Below, in pieces: positions 1 through 8,898 of a stretch of 64,000 nt of DNA. The position numbers and the translations under genes are program-made. This DNA is from CAVOXO01 sp963700425. GTDB lineage: Bacteria; Actinomycetota; Acidimicrobiia; Acidimicrobiales; Microtrichaceae. The stretch's first letter is position 1. The number at the start of each line of letters is the position of its first letter. The stretch covers positions 558,001 through 622,000 of the forward strand of contig CAVOXO010000001.1 in NCBI GenBank assembly GCA_963700425.1, given 5' to 3'. The notes below the pieces were generated by a model. That model was not told the DNA's origin, did not search any database, and saw only the letters and a program-made list of their open reading frames with translations.

Positions 1-731
1 GCGATGTTGGAACCGACCGCGTTCCCCACGGCGATGTCACGATGACCCCGACGGGCGGCGACGACCGATGTGACGATCTCCGGGGCCGACGTGCCCAGAG
101 CGACGATCGTGAGGCCGACGATCAGCTGGGGGACTCCCAGGGACACGGCGATCTCCTCCGCCCCGCCGACCACGAGTCGGGCCGCGACGGCCAACAGGAC
201 GATGCCGCCGATCAGTTCGGCGACGCTTCGCGCCGGGTGGTGGCGTGGGCCCGCGCTGGAGGCCGTGTCGGGACTCGGTGTCGGGGAGTCGGTGGAGGCG
301 CGGAGCGTGAAGATCACGAACGCCACCAACGCGACAGCCATGATGACTCCGTCGATCCGGCCGAGTTCGCCGTCGAGGACCAACATCACCAACAGCAGCG
401 ACGAACCGATCATGATCGGGATGTCCGCCCGAACGACACGAGAGGCGACGACGATCGCGCCGATCGCGGCGGAGATCCCGAGCACCAACAGAACGTTGGC
501 GATGTTGGATCCGACGACGTTGCCGATCGCCAGGTCGGTGTCGCCCCGTCGAACGGCCTCGACGGTGACCGCGAGCTCCGGCGCGCTGGTGCCGGCGGCC
601 ACGATCGTCAGGCCGACGACCGTCGGCGAGAGCCCGAAGCGTCGCCCCAATCTGGACGACGATTCGACGACCAGGTTGCCGGCCAGCACGAGTAACCCGA
701 GACCCACGACGAGCAGCAGGACGGCGATCAT
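1..731 (-). CDS. Sodium/calcium (CaCA family) antiporter, C-terminus cut by window edge
   Basis: Membrane cation antiporter of the CaCA superfamily, which exchanges Ca2+ or a similar cation for Na+, K+ or H+. About 243 codons are visible; the C-terminus lies beyond the window. The first alpha repeat carries GTSAPEL at about residues 48-53 followed by GNVVGSNI at about 70-77. The second alpha repeat (GTSAPEI, then GNAVGSNI) lies near residues 205-243. The glutamate in each GTSAPE is the ion-binding residue of the family. I chose ATG at 731 (MIAVLLL); GTG at 743 in the same frame is possible. The gene is divergent from the mrp operon and has its own TATAAT box. Together they suggest a cation and pH homeostasis locus. 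The exchanged ion cannot be read from sequence. Confidence 0.87.
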   Translation of the reverse strand, partial: MIAVLLLVVGLGLLVLAGNLVVESSSRLGRRFGLSPTVVGLTIVAAGTSAPELAVTVEAVRRGDTDLAIGNVVGSNIANVLLVLGISAAIGAIVVASRVVRADIPIMIGSSLLLVMLVLDGELGRIDGVIMAVALVAFVIFTLRASTDSPTPSPDTASSAGPRHHPARSVAELIGGIVLLAVAARLVVGGAEEIAVSLGVPQLIVGLTIVALGTSAPEIVTSVVAARRGHRDIAVGNAVGSNI

Positions 732-781
732 CGTTGTCGCCACGGACCGCTGGAGCTGGGCATTGCTTCATATTAAAAGGT

Positions 782-787
782 ATTATA
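782..787 (-). promoter_or_regulatory. -10 box of the CaCA antiporter promoter
   Basis: On the minus strand these bases read TATAAT, a perfect sigma-70 -10 box, about 45-50 bases upstream of the likely ATG. A weak -35 (GATACA) lies 17 bases further upstream. The box is in an AT-rich island (about 765-835) that contrasts sharply with the GC-rich coding DNA on both sides. Motif reading only. Confidence 0.5.
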
Positions 788-803
788 GAAAAGCGCAATT
801 AGT

Positions 804-832
804 TTGTATCGGAATGAAGATGTCTATATACT
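804..832 (+). promoter_or_regulatory. Sigma-70-type promoter of the mrp operon
   Basis: TTGTAT at 804-809 and TATACT at 827-832 are separated by exactly 17 bases, giving a near-consensus vegetative promoter. Its -10 box lies about 55 bases upstream of the mrpA GTG start, so the leader is short. It interleaves with the opposing antiporter promoter, so the two transcripts could compete. The start site has not been measured. Confidence 0.55.
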
Positions 833-886
833 GCGGGTCGTGAGCACGTCCGGTCGACCTCGCCTACGAGCCGTGAGGACCCCCAG

Positions 887-3142
887 GTGATCTGGGCCCT
901 GCTCTCCCTGCATGCCGCGGTGGTGGTGTTGGTGGCGATCGCGCCGGCTCGATGGGGCCGGGCGGTGTTCTCCGTTGCTGCCGTCCCACCGGCGCTCACC
1001 TTCCTCTGGGTCGTCGGCGTCCTGGGCGGCGAGACCAGCCCGACAGCCGAGGTCGTCTGGGTGCAGGGACTCGATCTGGTGATCGGATTCCGGGTCGATC
1101 ATCTCTCCGCACTGATGACCCTGCTGGTCTCGGGAATCGGTGTTCTCGTCTTCGTGTACTCGGCGGGGTACTTCGCTCCGGGGGCAACGGGGCTCTCGAG
1201 GTTCGCCGCGACCCTTCTCGGTTTCTCGACGGCGATGGTGGGTCTGGTGTGGGCGGAGACGGTGTGGACGCTGTTCGTCTTCTGGGAGCTCACCTCCATC
1301 ACGTCCTTTCTCCTGGTGGGATTCAAGAACACCGAACCGTCGGCCCGCCTCGCGGCCCGCCGGGCCCTGGTCATCACGGTCGCGGGGGGACTGTGTCTCC
1401 TCGCCGGCTTCGTGGTGCTCACCGACTCCGGGGTGTCCACGAGGCTCAGCGGTCTCCGACCGGCAACCGGCGCGTCGGCCACGGCGGCTGCGGTGCTGGT
1501 CCTCGTCGCAGCCGCCACCAAGTCCGCCCAGGTCCCTTTCCACATGTGGCTGCCCGGCGCCATGGCCGCCCCGACCCCGGTGAGCGCCTATCTCCATTCG
1601 GCAACCATGGTGAAGGCGGGGGTGCTGCTCACCGCCGTCGCCGCCCCTGCGCTGGCCGAGGTGCCGGTGTGGAAGCCTCTGGGGCTGACCTTCGGCGTGG
1701 CCTCGATGATCTGGGGGGCGGTCGGAGCGCTGCGCCAACTCGACGCCAAGCTCATTCTGGCCTGGGGCACGATCTCCCAGCTCGGCCTGATGATCGCGCT
1801 GCTGTCGCTCGGGCAGGCCAAGGCGACGTTCGCGGCGCTGGCGCTGGTCCTCGCCCACGGCGTGTTCAAGGCGACGCTGTTCATGGTGGTCGGCGAGATC
1901 GACATCCGGACCGGAACCCGCGACATCAGCCGGCTGTGGGGGCTGAGGCGCTCGATGCCCGCCACGTTCTGGGCGACCCTGATCTCTGCGGCGTCGATGG
2001 CCGGCGTGCCGTTGCTTCTCGGCTTCCCTGCCAAGGAGGCGGCGATCGAGGCGGTCCTCAAGCTCGAAGGGACCGAGCGCCTCGCGGTCGCCGGACTCGT
2101 GATCATGGGCTCGGTCCTGACCGTCGCCTACACCACCCGGTTGGTGCTCGGAATGTTCAGCTCGGGGCCCGAGCCCACACCGGTCGGCGCCCCCCGGCGG
2201 CCGATGACCTGGGTGGCGGGCATTCTCGCCGCCGCCAGCGTGATGGGCTACCTCGCGCTCGGTGCCGTGACCCCGATCGTCCGACGGGCCGCCGTCGAGA
2301 TCGATCCCGGCGCCGAGGCCTACTCGCTGCTCCGCTGGCCCGGCCTCACCGGAGCCTTCGTCGCCTCGGTGGCGATCGTGGCTCTCGGCGCCGCGCTCGG
2401 TGCTTCGCTCGCGGCACGGGTGGGTGCGTGGTCCGCACCGCGCCCGCTGGGAGCCCGCGTCGTCGACGTCGCGATCGACGGCGTGGCGGTGGTGGCCCGC
2501 AAGGTGACCGCGAGGGTCCAGCACGGTTCGTTGCCCGTCTACGTCGCCACGATGGCGGCCACGGCGGCGTTGGCGGCGACACCGTTCGTGACGTCACTCG
2601 ACGTCGACGCGATCTACCGTTGGGACTCTCCCCTCCAGGCGGTCCTCGGTGCCCTCACGGTCGCGGCGGCCGCGGCCGCCGCACGTGTCGGTTCGCGACT
2701 GGGCGCGGCCCTGGGACTCGGAGCCGTGGGTTTCGGAGTGGCGGGACTCTTCGCAACGCAGGGTGCCCCGGATCTGGCCCTGACCCAGCTGCTGGTCGAG
2801 ACCGTCGTGGTCGTGGGTTTCGTCGCCGGCCTCGGCGCGTTGTCGCGACGATTCCCTCCGTCGGCCCGGGTCTGGCGCGGCACCCGACTTGTGGTCGCAA
2901 CCCTCATCGGCACCACCGTCGCGGTGGGCCTCGCCGCGACGGCATCGTCACCCACGGGCCGGCCTCCGCTCGAGGCGCTGTCCGATGCGGCGGTCGCGGA
3001 GGGCGGGGGCAACAACGTGGTGAACGTCATCCTCACCGACACCCGCGCGCTCGACACGCTGGGTGAGGTGGTGGTTCTCATGGTCATCACCGTCGGAATC
3101 CTGGCACTCGCTCGTGTCTCGACGACCGGGGAGCGGACGTGA
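887..3142 (+). CDS. mrpA: Mrp Na+/H+ antiporter subunit A
   Basis: Large membrane subunit of the multi-subunit Mrp complex, which uses the proton gradient to export Na+; related to the complex I subunit NuoL. The 751-residue product has the NuoL-like proton-pumping core first. FWELT gives the conserved Glu134; TKSAQVPFHMWLPGAM gives Lys212; HSATMVKAG gives Lys243. The C-terminal part is the DUF4040/MrpB-like region (LALTQLLVETVVVVGF, then DTRALDTLGEVVVL). The GTG start has GAGGAC about eight bases upstream. It is the first gene of seven mrp genes and overlaps mrpB by four bases (GTGA). At 751 residues it is slightly shorter than many MrpA proteins, but all expected blocks are present. Confidence 0.94.
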   Translation: MIWALLSLHAAVVVLVAIAPARWGRAVFSVAAVPPALTFLWVVGVLGGETSPTAEVVWVQGLDLVIGFRVDHLSALMTLLVSGIGVLVFVYSAGYFAPGATGLSRFAATLLGFSTAMVGLVWAETVWTLFVFWELTSITSFLLVGFKNTEPSARLAARRALVITVAGGLCLLAGFVVLTDSGVSTRLSGLRPATGASATAAAVLVLVAAATKSAQVPFHMWLPGAMAAPTPVSAYLHSATMVKAGVLLTAVAAPALAEVPVWKPLGLTFGVASMIWGAVGALRQLDAKLILAWGTISQLGLMIALLSLGQAKATFAALALVLAHGVFKATLFMVVGEIDIRTGTRDISRLWGLRRSMPATFWATLISAASMAGVPLLLGFPAKEAAIEAVLKLEGTERLAVAGLVIMGSVLTVAYTTRLVLGMFSSGPEPTPVGAPRRPMTWVAGILAAASVMGYLALGAVTPIVRRAAVEIDPGAEAYSLLRWPGLTGAFVASVAIVALGAALGASLAARVGAWSAPRPLGARVVDVAIDGVAVVARKVTARVQHGSLPVYVATMAATAALAATPFVTSLDVDAIYRWDSPLQAVLGALTVAAAAAAARVGSRLGAALGLGAVGFGVAGLFATQGAPDLALTQLLVETVVVVGFVAGLGALSRRFPPSARVWRGTRLVVATLIGTTVAVGLAATASSPTGRPPLEALSDAAVAEGGGNNVVNVILTDTRALDTLGEVVVLMVITVGILALARVSTTGERT

Positions 3143-3588
3143 TCGCGCGTCGCTCGCCCGTGGTCCAACTCGGTGTCCGCATCGTGACTCCGCTCGCTCT
3201 GGTGGTCGCGACCTACCTGTTCTTCGCGGGCCACAACCGGCCAGGGGGAGGATTCGCCGCCGGGCTCGTCCTCGGCGCGGTGATCTCACTGCGGGTCGTC
3301 ACCGGGATGTCGCGACCGAGAGGCGCCGTGACCTACGTGAGTTCCGGTGGACTCCTCGTCGGCCTCGTGTCGCTGGCGCCGCTCCTCGCCGGCAACCTGG
3401 TCCTGGATCAGGTCAACGCCAAGATCGACATCCCCCTTCTCGGGACGGTCAAGTCCGGTTCGGCGCTCGTCTTCGACGCGGGCGTCGTGCTCATCGTCGT
3501 GGGACTCGTCGTGGCGCTGCTCGACGGGCTCGGGGCGGCCGAGCTGGCCGACGAACCGCCCGGGCGTGTCGTCGAGGAGTCGTCGTGA
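3139..3588 (+). CDS. mrpB: Mrp Na+/H+ antiporter subunit B
   Basis: Small membrane subunit of the Mrp complex (MnhB family), 149 residues. The family hallmark FAGHNRPGGGFAAGL is at about residues 30-44. Four hydrophobic segments follow the family pattern: about 12-29, 36-52, 69-86 and 113-132. The GTG start overlaps the mrpA stop, and its own stop overlaps the mrpC start, so translation is coupled. The acidic tail after the last membrane segment (ELADEPPGRVVEESS) is presumably cytoplasmic. Full-length and undisturbed. Confidence 0.93.
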   Translation: MIARRSPVVQLGVRIVTPLALVVATYLFFAGHNRPGGGFAAGLVLGAVISLRVVTGMSRPRGAVTYVSSGGLLVGLVSLAPLLAGNLVLDQVNAKIDIPLLGTVKSGSALVFDAGVVLIVVGLVVALLDGLGAAELADEPPGRVVEESS

Positions 3589-4008
3589 GTGCGGCGCTGA
3601 TCGTCACCGTCGGCGCTCTCGTCGCGGTGGGCACCTACCTCGTGACGGCCAGATCGTTGAGCCGCATCGTGTTGGGCTTCTCGCTGCTGGGACACGCCGC
3701 GGTTCTCGCTCTGCTGGCCGCCGGTGGCCCGGCCGGCGAACCCACCGCTCGCCGATCGAGCGGCGGGCCCGGAGATGTCGAACCCCCTCTCCCAGGCGCT
3801 CGCTCTCACTGCCATCGTGATCTCCTTCGGCCTCACCCTGTTCCTTCTGGCCCTGGCGCGCCGCCAGCGGTTTCTCACCGATGACGATCTCGTCGAGGAC
3901 GATCTCGAAGATCGTCGTCTCGCCGGACGAGCCGAGTCCGACGCGGGCACCGCTCGGACTGCACGACGCGCTGCCGCCGCCGACGGCGACGAGGAGGTGG
4001 TCGCGTGA
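3585..4008 (+). CDS. mrpC: Mrp Na+/H+ antiporter subunit C, one apparent frameshift
   Basis: NuoK-like membrane subunit of the Mrp complex. The N-terminal half (GALVAVGTYLVTARSLSRIV, then FSLLGHAAVLALLAAGG) is in one frame. The C-terminal half (MSNPLSQALALTAIVISFG, then FLLALARRQRF) is in the next frame. Skipping one base in the CCC at 3741-3743 gives a continuous GEPPLADRAAG junction and a product of about 140 residues, normal for the family. I read the shift as an extra base in the assembly, because both halves are well conserved and the operon is otherwise complete. The start overlaps mrpB (GTGA) and the stop overlaps mrpD (GTGA). If the shift is real, the antiporter would be crippled. Confidence 0.85.
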
Positions 4009-5485
4009 CCACGATCGTCGCCCTCGTCGTGGTCGGCCCACTTCTCGCCGCTGCCGCGGGACTCGCCCTGCGCGGGTTTCCGCGGGCTCGTGACGCCGTC
4101 ACCTTCGTCTCCCTGGGCGGCGCGACCGTTCTCGCCGCCGTGCTCATTGCCGGGGTGGAGCGCAACGGGACGGTCGTGGTGAGGGTCGGGGGATGGTTGC
4201 CCGATCTGGGCATCGTTCTGGTGGCCGACATGTTCTCCGCACTGGTGCTGTTCATCGCCGTTCTGACCATTGCGGTGGTGGAGGTGTTCGCCGTCGGCCA
4301 GCGGCACACGCCGTGGGGTGCCGATCCGCGCCTGGCGGGCCCTCTCCTGCTCGGTCCTGACCGGCGGAGTTGCGCTGGCCTTCCTCACCGGCGATCTCTT
4401 CACCCTGTTCGTGGCCTTCGAGCTCATCCTGGTGTCGAGCTATGTGCTGTTGACCCACCAGGGCCACCGGGAGCAGGTCCGGTCGGGCATGACCTACGTC
4501 GTGATGAACCTGTTCGCCTCCACCCTGTTCCTGTTGGGGGTCGCCTTCGTCTATTCCGCCACCGGAACGGTCAACATGGCCCGTCTGGCCGAGCGGATCC
4601 CCGAGCTGCCCTCGGGCGTGCGCATGGGGATAGGGCTGTGGTTCCTGGTCGTCTTCGGGACCAAGGCGGCGATCTTCCCGCTGTTCTCGTGGCTTCCCGA
4701 CAGCTACCCGACCGCGCCGACGACGATCACTGCGGTCTTCGCCGGTCTGCTCACCAAGGTGGGCGTGTACGCCCTCATTCGTTTCAACACCCTGACCGCC
4801 ATGGACGAGCTCGGCGGCGTCATCCTGGTCGCGGCCGGGGTGACGATGATCGTCGGCGTGGCGGGAGCCCTCGCCCAGGACGACGTGAAGCGGATCCTGT
4901 CGTTCCATGTGATCAGCCAGATCGGCTACATGCTGATGGGGCTCGGCCTCTTCAGCGTGGCCGGCGTCGCCGGTGCGATCCTGTTCCTGGTCCACCAGAT
5001 CCCGGTCAAGACCGTGCTGTTTCTCGTCGGTGGCCTCATCGAGGACGACCAGGACACCTCCGCTCTCGATCGTGTCGGGGGCCTCGCCGCTCGTCGCCCT
5101 CTGATCGCACTCTGTTTCGCGTTGCCCGCTCTCAGTCTGGCTGGGCTTCCGCCCTTCTCGGGTTTCGTGGCGAAGCTCGCGCTCGTCGATGCCGGCGTGG
5201 CGGGCGGCGCCTACGTGATCGTCGTGGTGTCACTCGTGGGCAGCCTGCTCACCCTGTTGTCGATGTCGAAGATCTGGCTCGGTGTCTTCTGGGGAACTCC
5301 CACCGAGCCCGCGGCCACGGTGACCCCGACCCGGTCGCGCCGCGCCATGTTCAGCCGCGACCGGTGTCGCGGTGGCCATCACCCTGGCGATCGCGGTTCT
5401 GGCGGGTCCGCTGTGGGACATGAGCGAGAGAGCCGCAGCCGATCTGTTGGCCCGCGTCCCCTATGTCGAGGCGGTCCTGGGATGA
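4005..5485 (+). CDS. mrpD: Mrp Na+/H+ antiporter subunit D, two apparent frameshifts
   Basis: Second NuoL/M/N-like proton-channel subunit of Mrp. The gene reads through three frames. The N-terminus runs to about LAGPLLL. The core runs from VLTGGVALAFLTGDLFTLF through FELILVSSYVLL, FGTKAAIFPLFSWLPDSYP and LLTKVGVYALIRF. The C-terminus is ATGVAVAITLAIAVLAGPLW, ending EAVLG. One extra base near 4353 (the GG of TCGGTC) and one within about 5350-5356 account for both shifts. The corrected product is about 492 residues, the usual MrpD size, and retains the channel Glu and Lys residues. The stop overlaps the mrpE ATG. Two independent shifts in a gene with intact domains point to sequence errors rather than recoding. 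Confidence 0.86.
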
Positions 5486-5994
5486 GTCGGCTACCCGGGA
5501 TCCGTAGGGTCGTCGTCGTGGTCGGCCTCGTGGTCGTGTGGTGCGCGCTGTGGGGGCAGGTGTCGGTCGCGAACCTCGCCTCGGGCACGGTGGTCGCCAT
5601 CGTCGTGAGCTCGATCGGAGCCGGGACGACCGCAGAAGGCCGGATTCGCGTGCTTCCGCTGGTTCGCTTCTGTGGAATGGTCGCAGCGGATCTGGTCGTG
5701 TCCACGGCGAGCGTTGCGAGGGAGGTGCTCACCCCGACCGACCGCACCGACGAGGCGATCATCGCGGTGGAGGTACCCACCGAGGCCCGAGCCCACCGGC
5801 TGCTGCTGGTGGTCGCGGTCACGGTCACGCCGGGGACGGCGGTCGTCGACATCGATCCCGACACCGGGACGCTGTACCTCCATCTGTTGCACTACGACCG
5901 TGCCCCGTCGGTCATCCGCCATGTCGGCGAACTCGCGGCGCTCGCCTGCCTCGCCCTTCCGGCCGGCCGGGGCGCAGAGGAGGTGGCCAGGTGA
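5482..5994 (+). CDS. mrpE: Mrp Na+/H+ antiporter subunit E
   Basis: MnhE-family membrane subunit, 170 residues. Two N-terminal membrane segments (about 8-25 and 30-45) are followed by a soluble region. That region holds the family segment VTVTPGTAVVDIDPDTGTLY and ends in a hydrophobic ALACLALPAG stretch. The ATG start overlaps the mrpD stop by four bases, and the stop overlaps the mrpF GTG. It is required for assembly of the antiporter in studied species. Intact. Confidence 0.93.
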   Translation: MSRLPGIRRVVVVVGLVVVWCALWGQVSVANLASGTVVAIVVSSIGAGTTAEGRIRVLPLVRFCGMVAADLVVSTASVAREVLTPTDRTDEAIIAVEVPTEARAHRLLLVVAVTVTPGTAVVDIDPDTGTLYLHLLHYDRAPSVIRHVGELAALACLALPAGRGAEEVAR

Positions 5995-6251
5995 TCGCCA
6001 ACCTCGCTCTCGGGTGTTTCGTGGTGACCGGGGCTCTTGCGGTTCTTCGGGTGATGCGCGGGCCGTCCCTGGCGGACCGGGTCGTTGCGCTCGATGTCGC
6101 CTTGATCGCCCTCATGTGCGCACTGGCGACCGACGCGGCGGTCTCCGGAGATGCTGTCGCCCTCGACCTCCTCGTGGTGATCTCCATCGTCGGCTTCACC
6201 GCGACGGTCTCCGCCAGTCGTTTCATCGAACACGAGGAGACCGAGGAGTGA
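5991..6251 (+). CDS. mrpF: Mrp Na+/H+ antiporter subunit F
   Basis: Small three-helix membrane subunit (MnhF), 86 residues. The conserved RVMRGPSLADRVVALD is at about residues 19-34, followed by two hydrophobic segments and an acidic tail ending HEETEE. Members of the family can export cholate or Na+ when expressed alone, but here it sits in a full mrp operon. The GTG start overlaps mrpE; the stop overlaps mrpG. Confidence 0.93.
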   Translation: MIANLALGCFVVTGALAVLRVMRGPSLADRVVALDVALIALMCALATDAAVSGDAVALDLLVVISIVGFTATVSASRFIEHEETEE

Positions 6252-6580
6252 ACCCCGTCAGCTCCGTCCTCATCCTCGCGGGCGCCGTCCTCGGAGTCGT
6301 CGCCGCAGTGGGCCTCTTGAAGTTCTCGACGCCCTACGCGCGCTTCCACGCTGCCGGAAAGGCGAGCCCTGCCGCATTCCTCCTCGTGGCGCTCGGCGCG
6401 GCATTCGAGGTGGGACCCGGCGGGGCCGCCCGGCTGGCCGTCGCGGCGGCGGCCATGGTTCTCACCCTGCCGGTCGCGGTGCACCTCCTGTTCCGGGCGG
6501 TCCACCGCACCACGCCCGGCGACCACCTCCGAACCGACGAGCTGCGGCCCGTCGAACGGCCCAAAGGGAGCAATCCGTGA
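6248..6580 (+). CDS. mrpG: Mrp Na+/H+ antiporter subunit G
   Basis: MnhG-family membrane subunit, 110 residues, last structural Mrp gene. Three hydrophobic segments bracket the characteristic LLKFSTPYARFHAAGKA (about residues 23-39). A polar C-terminal tail of about 25 residues follows the last helix. The GTG start overlaps mrpF, and the stop overlaps the start of the carbonic anhydrase gene, so that enzyme is part of the same transcript. Confidence 0.93.
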   Translation: MNPVSSVLILAGAVLGVVAAVGLLKFSTPYARFHAAGKASPAAFLLVALGAAFEVGPGGAARLAVAAAAMVLTLPVAVHLLFRAVHRTTPGDHLRTDELRPVERPKGSNP

Positions 6581-7101
6581 GCGAGCGCCCCTTCGAACCG
6601 AGTGCCGACGAACTACTGGGTCGTAACCGGGACTACGCCAGAAGCTTCCATCATGCCGATCTTCAACTCAGGCCGCTCCGACAGATGGCGGTGGTGGCCT
6701 GCATGGATTCTCGGATGGACATCTTCCAGATACTCGGCCTCGGCAACGGCGAGGCCCACATCATCCGCAACGCCGGCGGGGTGATCACCGACGACGTCAT
6801 CCGCTCCCTGTGTCTGTCTCAGAGGCGGATGGGGACCCGCGAGATCGTCCTTCTCCACCACACCGATTGCGGACTGGAGAGCGTCGCGGAGGACGAGTTC
6901 AAAGAGGAACTCGCCTCGGAGATCGGCGTCAAACCGTGGTGGGCGCTCGAGTCCTTCACCGATCCGTTCGAGGACGTGCGGCAGTCGATCCAACGGCTCT
7001 ACATGACGCCGTTCGTCAAGCACAAGGAGCACATCCGTGGCTTCGTGTACGACGTCACCGTGGGTCGCCTCGACGAAGTCGGCCTGGCCGGATCGATCTG
7101 A
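6577..7101 (+). CDS. Beta-class carbonic anhydrase, coupled to the mrp operon
   Basis: Zinc enzyme interconverting CO2 and bicarbonate plus a proton. Zinc and catalytic residues are in ACMDSR (Cys42, Asp44, Arg46) and HHTDCG (His95, Cys98). IIRNAGG at about 62-68 is the usual family block. At 174 residues it resembles the short mycobacterial Rv1284-type beta enzymes. The GTG start overlaps the mrpG stop (GTGA). It therefore appears to be made stoichiometrically with a Na+/H+ antiporter, and could supply or remove protons and bicarbonate beside it. That functional link is inference; the enzyme class is clear. No signal peptide is seen, so it is probably cytoplasmic. Confidence 0.92.
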   Translation: MSERPFEPSADELLGRNRDYARSFHHADLQLRPLRQMAVVACMDSRMDIFQILGLGNGEAHIIRNAGGVITDDVIRSLCLSQRRMGTREIVLLHHTDCGLESVAEDEFKEELASEIGVKPWWALESFTDPFEDVRQSIQRLYMTPFVKHKEHIRGFVYDVTVGRLDEVGLAGSI

Positions 7102-7256
7102 CGTCCCGGGACCCTCGATGCCCTCGGTCGGGTCGCTCAGGACGCGGCGGCGCGGACCAGGGACGTGGCTGCGCCGATCGAGGGATCGATGGTGTCTGGG
7201 GGCAGGGCGTGGATGAGGGGAACAGAGGGCGTGGACTCAGGTGGCCGGCACGGAGG

Positions 7257-7631
7257 TCACGCTCGGTCGTCGTCCGGCGGGCGCGACTCCGCCAGGATCT
7301 CCACCCTGCGCCACGGCGCGTAACCGTTGATCTCGATGTCCAACGAGAAGCTCAGCGCGATCCTGACGGCAACGAGAATCCCCAGGACGGCCACGCTCTC
7401 CAGGGTGGGTTCGACAGTGACCGTCTTGATGATGTCGGCGGCGACGAGCACCTCGAGACCCAGGATGAGCGGTCGTCCGAACGACCGCTTCACGATCTCG
7501 AAGTACCGATTGATGTGGGTGGAGTCCTTCACCGCGGTCACCAGCGCGAAGACGCCGCCGATGACGATGATTCCGACACCGACGGCCTCGAAGCCCTTGG
7601 CGATGTTCTCCATCACGTGCTCGAATTCCAC
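7257..7631 (-). CDS. DUF1622 family membrane protein
   Basis: Small membrane protein of the DUF1622 family, function unknown. The 124-residue product has a hydrophobic segment VGVGIIVIGGVFALVTAV at about 17-34, a central RSFGRPLILGLEVLVAADII block typical of the family, and a third hydrophobic stretch near 82-97. I chose GTG at 7631 (VEFEHVMENI) because AGGTAGG precedes it and the length matches the family. Further upstream the reading frame loses family similarity. It stands alone between carbonic anhydrase and the arsenic genes. No partner is evident. Confidence 0.8.
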   Translation of the reverse strand: MEFEHVMENIAKGFEAVGVGIIVIGGVFALVTAVKDSTHINRYFEIVKRSFGRPLILGLEVLVAADIIKTVTVEPTLESVAVLGILVAVRIALSFSLDIEINGYAPWRRVEILAESRPPDDDRA

Positions 7632-7788
7632 GGGCGAGGAGCCTACCTGGAACGGCGCCCGGGTCCTGCGGGCATCGTCGCCGTCCCGGGCGCTCGACGG
7701 GCCACCTGCAGCCCCGCCACGGTCCCTCGGACATCGTTGACGTTCGACGTTCCCACGGGTCGAGGCGGTGGCGTGGTCGCCCGACGCC

Positions 7789-8898
7789 TCAGCTCGCCGT
7801 CGGGGAGTCAGGCACCACGTCGTACCACCGGCGCTTGGCCCACAGCGATACGTACACGAGCCCGACCAGGGCGGGAACCTCGATGAGCGGGCCGATCGTC
7901 CCCGCCAGGGCCTGGCCCGAGGTGACCCCGAACACCGCGATGGAGACGGCGATGGCGAGTTCGAAGTTGTTGCCGGCGGCGGTGAAGGCAATCGACGTGT
8001 TGCGTTCGTAGGGAAAGCCCAATTGCCGGCCGAGGACGAACGACCCGCCCCACATCAGGGCGAAATAGACCAGAAGCGGAAGCGCGACCCTGGCGACGTC
8101 GAGGGGAGCGTCGGTGATGCGGTCTCCCTGGAGCGCGAAGAGAACGACGATCGTGAAGAGGAGGCCGTAGAGCGCGATCGGCCCGATTCGGGGAAGGAAC
8201 CGCTGCTCGTACCACTCGGTCCCCATGCGGGCCTCGCCGATCGTCCGCGTGAGGTACCCCGCCACGAGCGGTAGTCCCAGGAAGATCAGGACCGATCGGC
8301 CGATGGCCCACATCGACACGTCGAGGCGCTCCGCCTCGAGCCCCAGCCAGTCGGGAAGTGCCGACAGGTAGAACCATCCGAGCACGGAGTACATCACGAT
8401 CTGGAACAACGAGTTGATCGCCACCAGGACCGCGGCGAGTTCGCGACTGCCACACGCCAGGTCGTTCCAGATCAGGACCATGGCGATGCACCGGGCCAGG
8501 CCCACGATGATGAGCCCGGTCCGGAGTTCGGGGAGATCGCCCAGGAAGAGCCATGCCAGCGTGAACATCAGGGCGGGCCCGACCACCCAGTTCAACGTCA
8601 GTGACATGCCGAGCGCCCGCCTGTCGGCGAACTCGTCGGTGATCCGGCGGTATCTGACCTTGGCCAGAACCGGATACATCATGGCCAACAGACCGATGGC
8701 GATCGGCAGCGAGACCGTGTCGATCGTGATGGCGTCCAGCCAGGTGTCGAGACCGGGAGCGACGCGGCCGAGGAGCAGTCCGCCGGCCATGGCGGCCCCG
8801 ATCCACACCGGCAGGTACCGGTCGAGCGTCGAGAGCTTCGAGGCGACGGCCGTGTCCGCCGCGACGGCCGTCGTCGCTGGCGGTCCGGCCTTGCTCAA
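7789..8898 (-). CDS. acr3: ACR3-family arsenite efflux permease
   Basis: Ten-helix membrane carrier exporting arsenite (and often antimonite). The product is 369 residues. The essential Cys is in ARCIAMVLIWNDLACG (Cys137), and the conserved charged block is AGNNFELAIAVSIAVFG in the C-terminal half. Both are ACR3 signatures absent from unrelated ArsB. I place the start at TTG 8898, whose bases overlap the arsI stop, giving MSKAGPP and translational coupling. The longer upstream frame is arginine-rich and only the shadow of arsI. A poorly conserved tail of about 20 residues precedes the first helix. Confidence 0.92.
   Translation of the reverse strand: MSKAGPPATTAVAADTAVASKLSTLDRYLPVWIGAAMAGGLLLGRVAPGLDTWLDAITIDTVSLPIAIGLLAMMYPVLAKVRYRRITDEFADRRALGMSLTLNWVVGPALMFTLAWLFLGDLPELRTGLIIVGLARCIAMVLIWNDLACGSRELAAVLVAINSLFQIVMYSVLGWFYLSALPDWLGLEAERLDVSMWAIGRSVLIFLGLPLVAGYLTRTIGEARMGTEWYEQRFLPRIGPIALYGLLFTIVVLFALQGDRITDAPLDVARVALPLLVYFALMWGGSFVLGRQLGFPYERNTSIAFTAAGNNFELAIAVSIAVFGVTSGQALAGTIGPLIEVPALVGLVYVSLWAKRRWYDVVPDSPTAS

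Noticed and set aside
824..2524. Long open frame opposite mrpA (and similar long frames opposite most genes)
   Set aside because: Arg-, Gly- and His-rich low-complexity translation with no family pattern; it is the antisense shadow of a conserved GC-rich gene.
3585..5485. Programmed ribosomal frameshifting in mrpC and mrpD
   Set aside because: Three shifts in two adjacent genes, no shared slippery heptamer, and similar shifts in unrelated genes make sequence error more likely.
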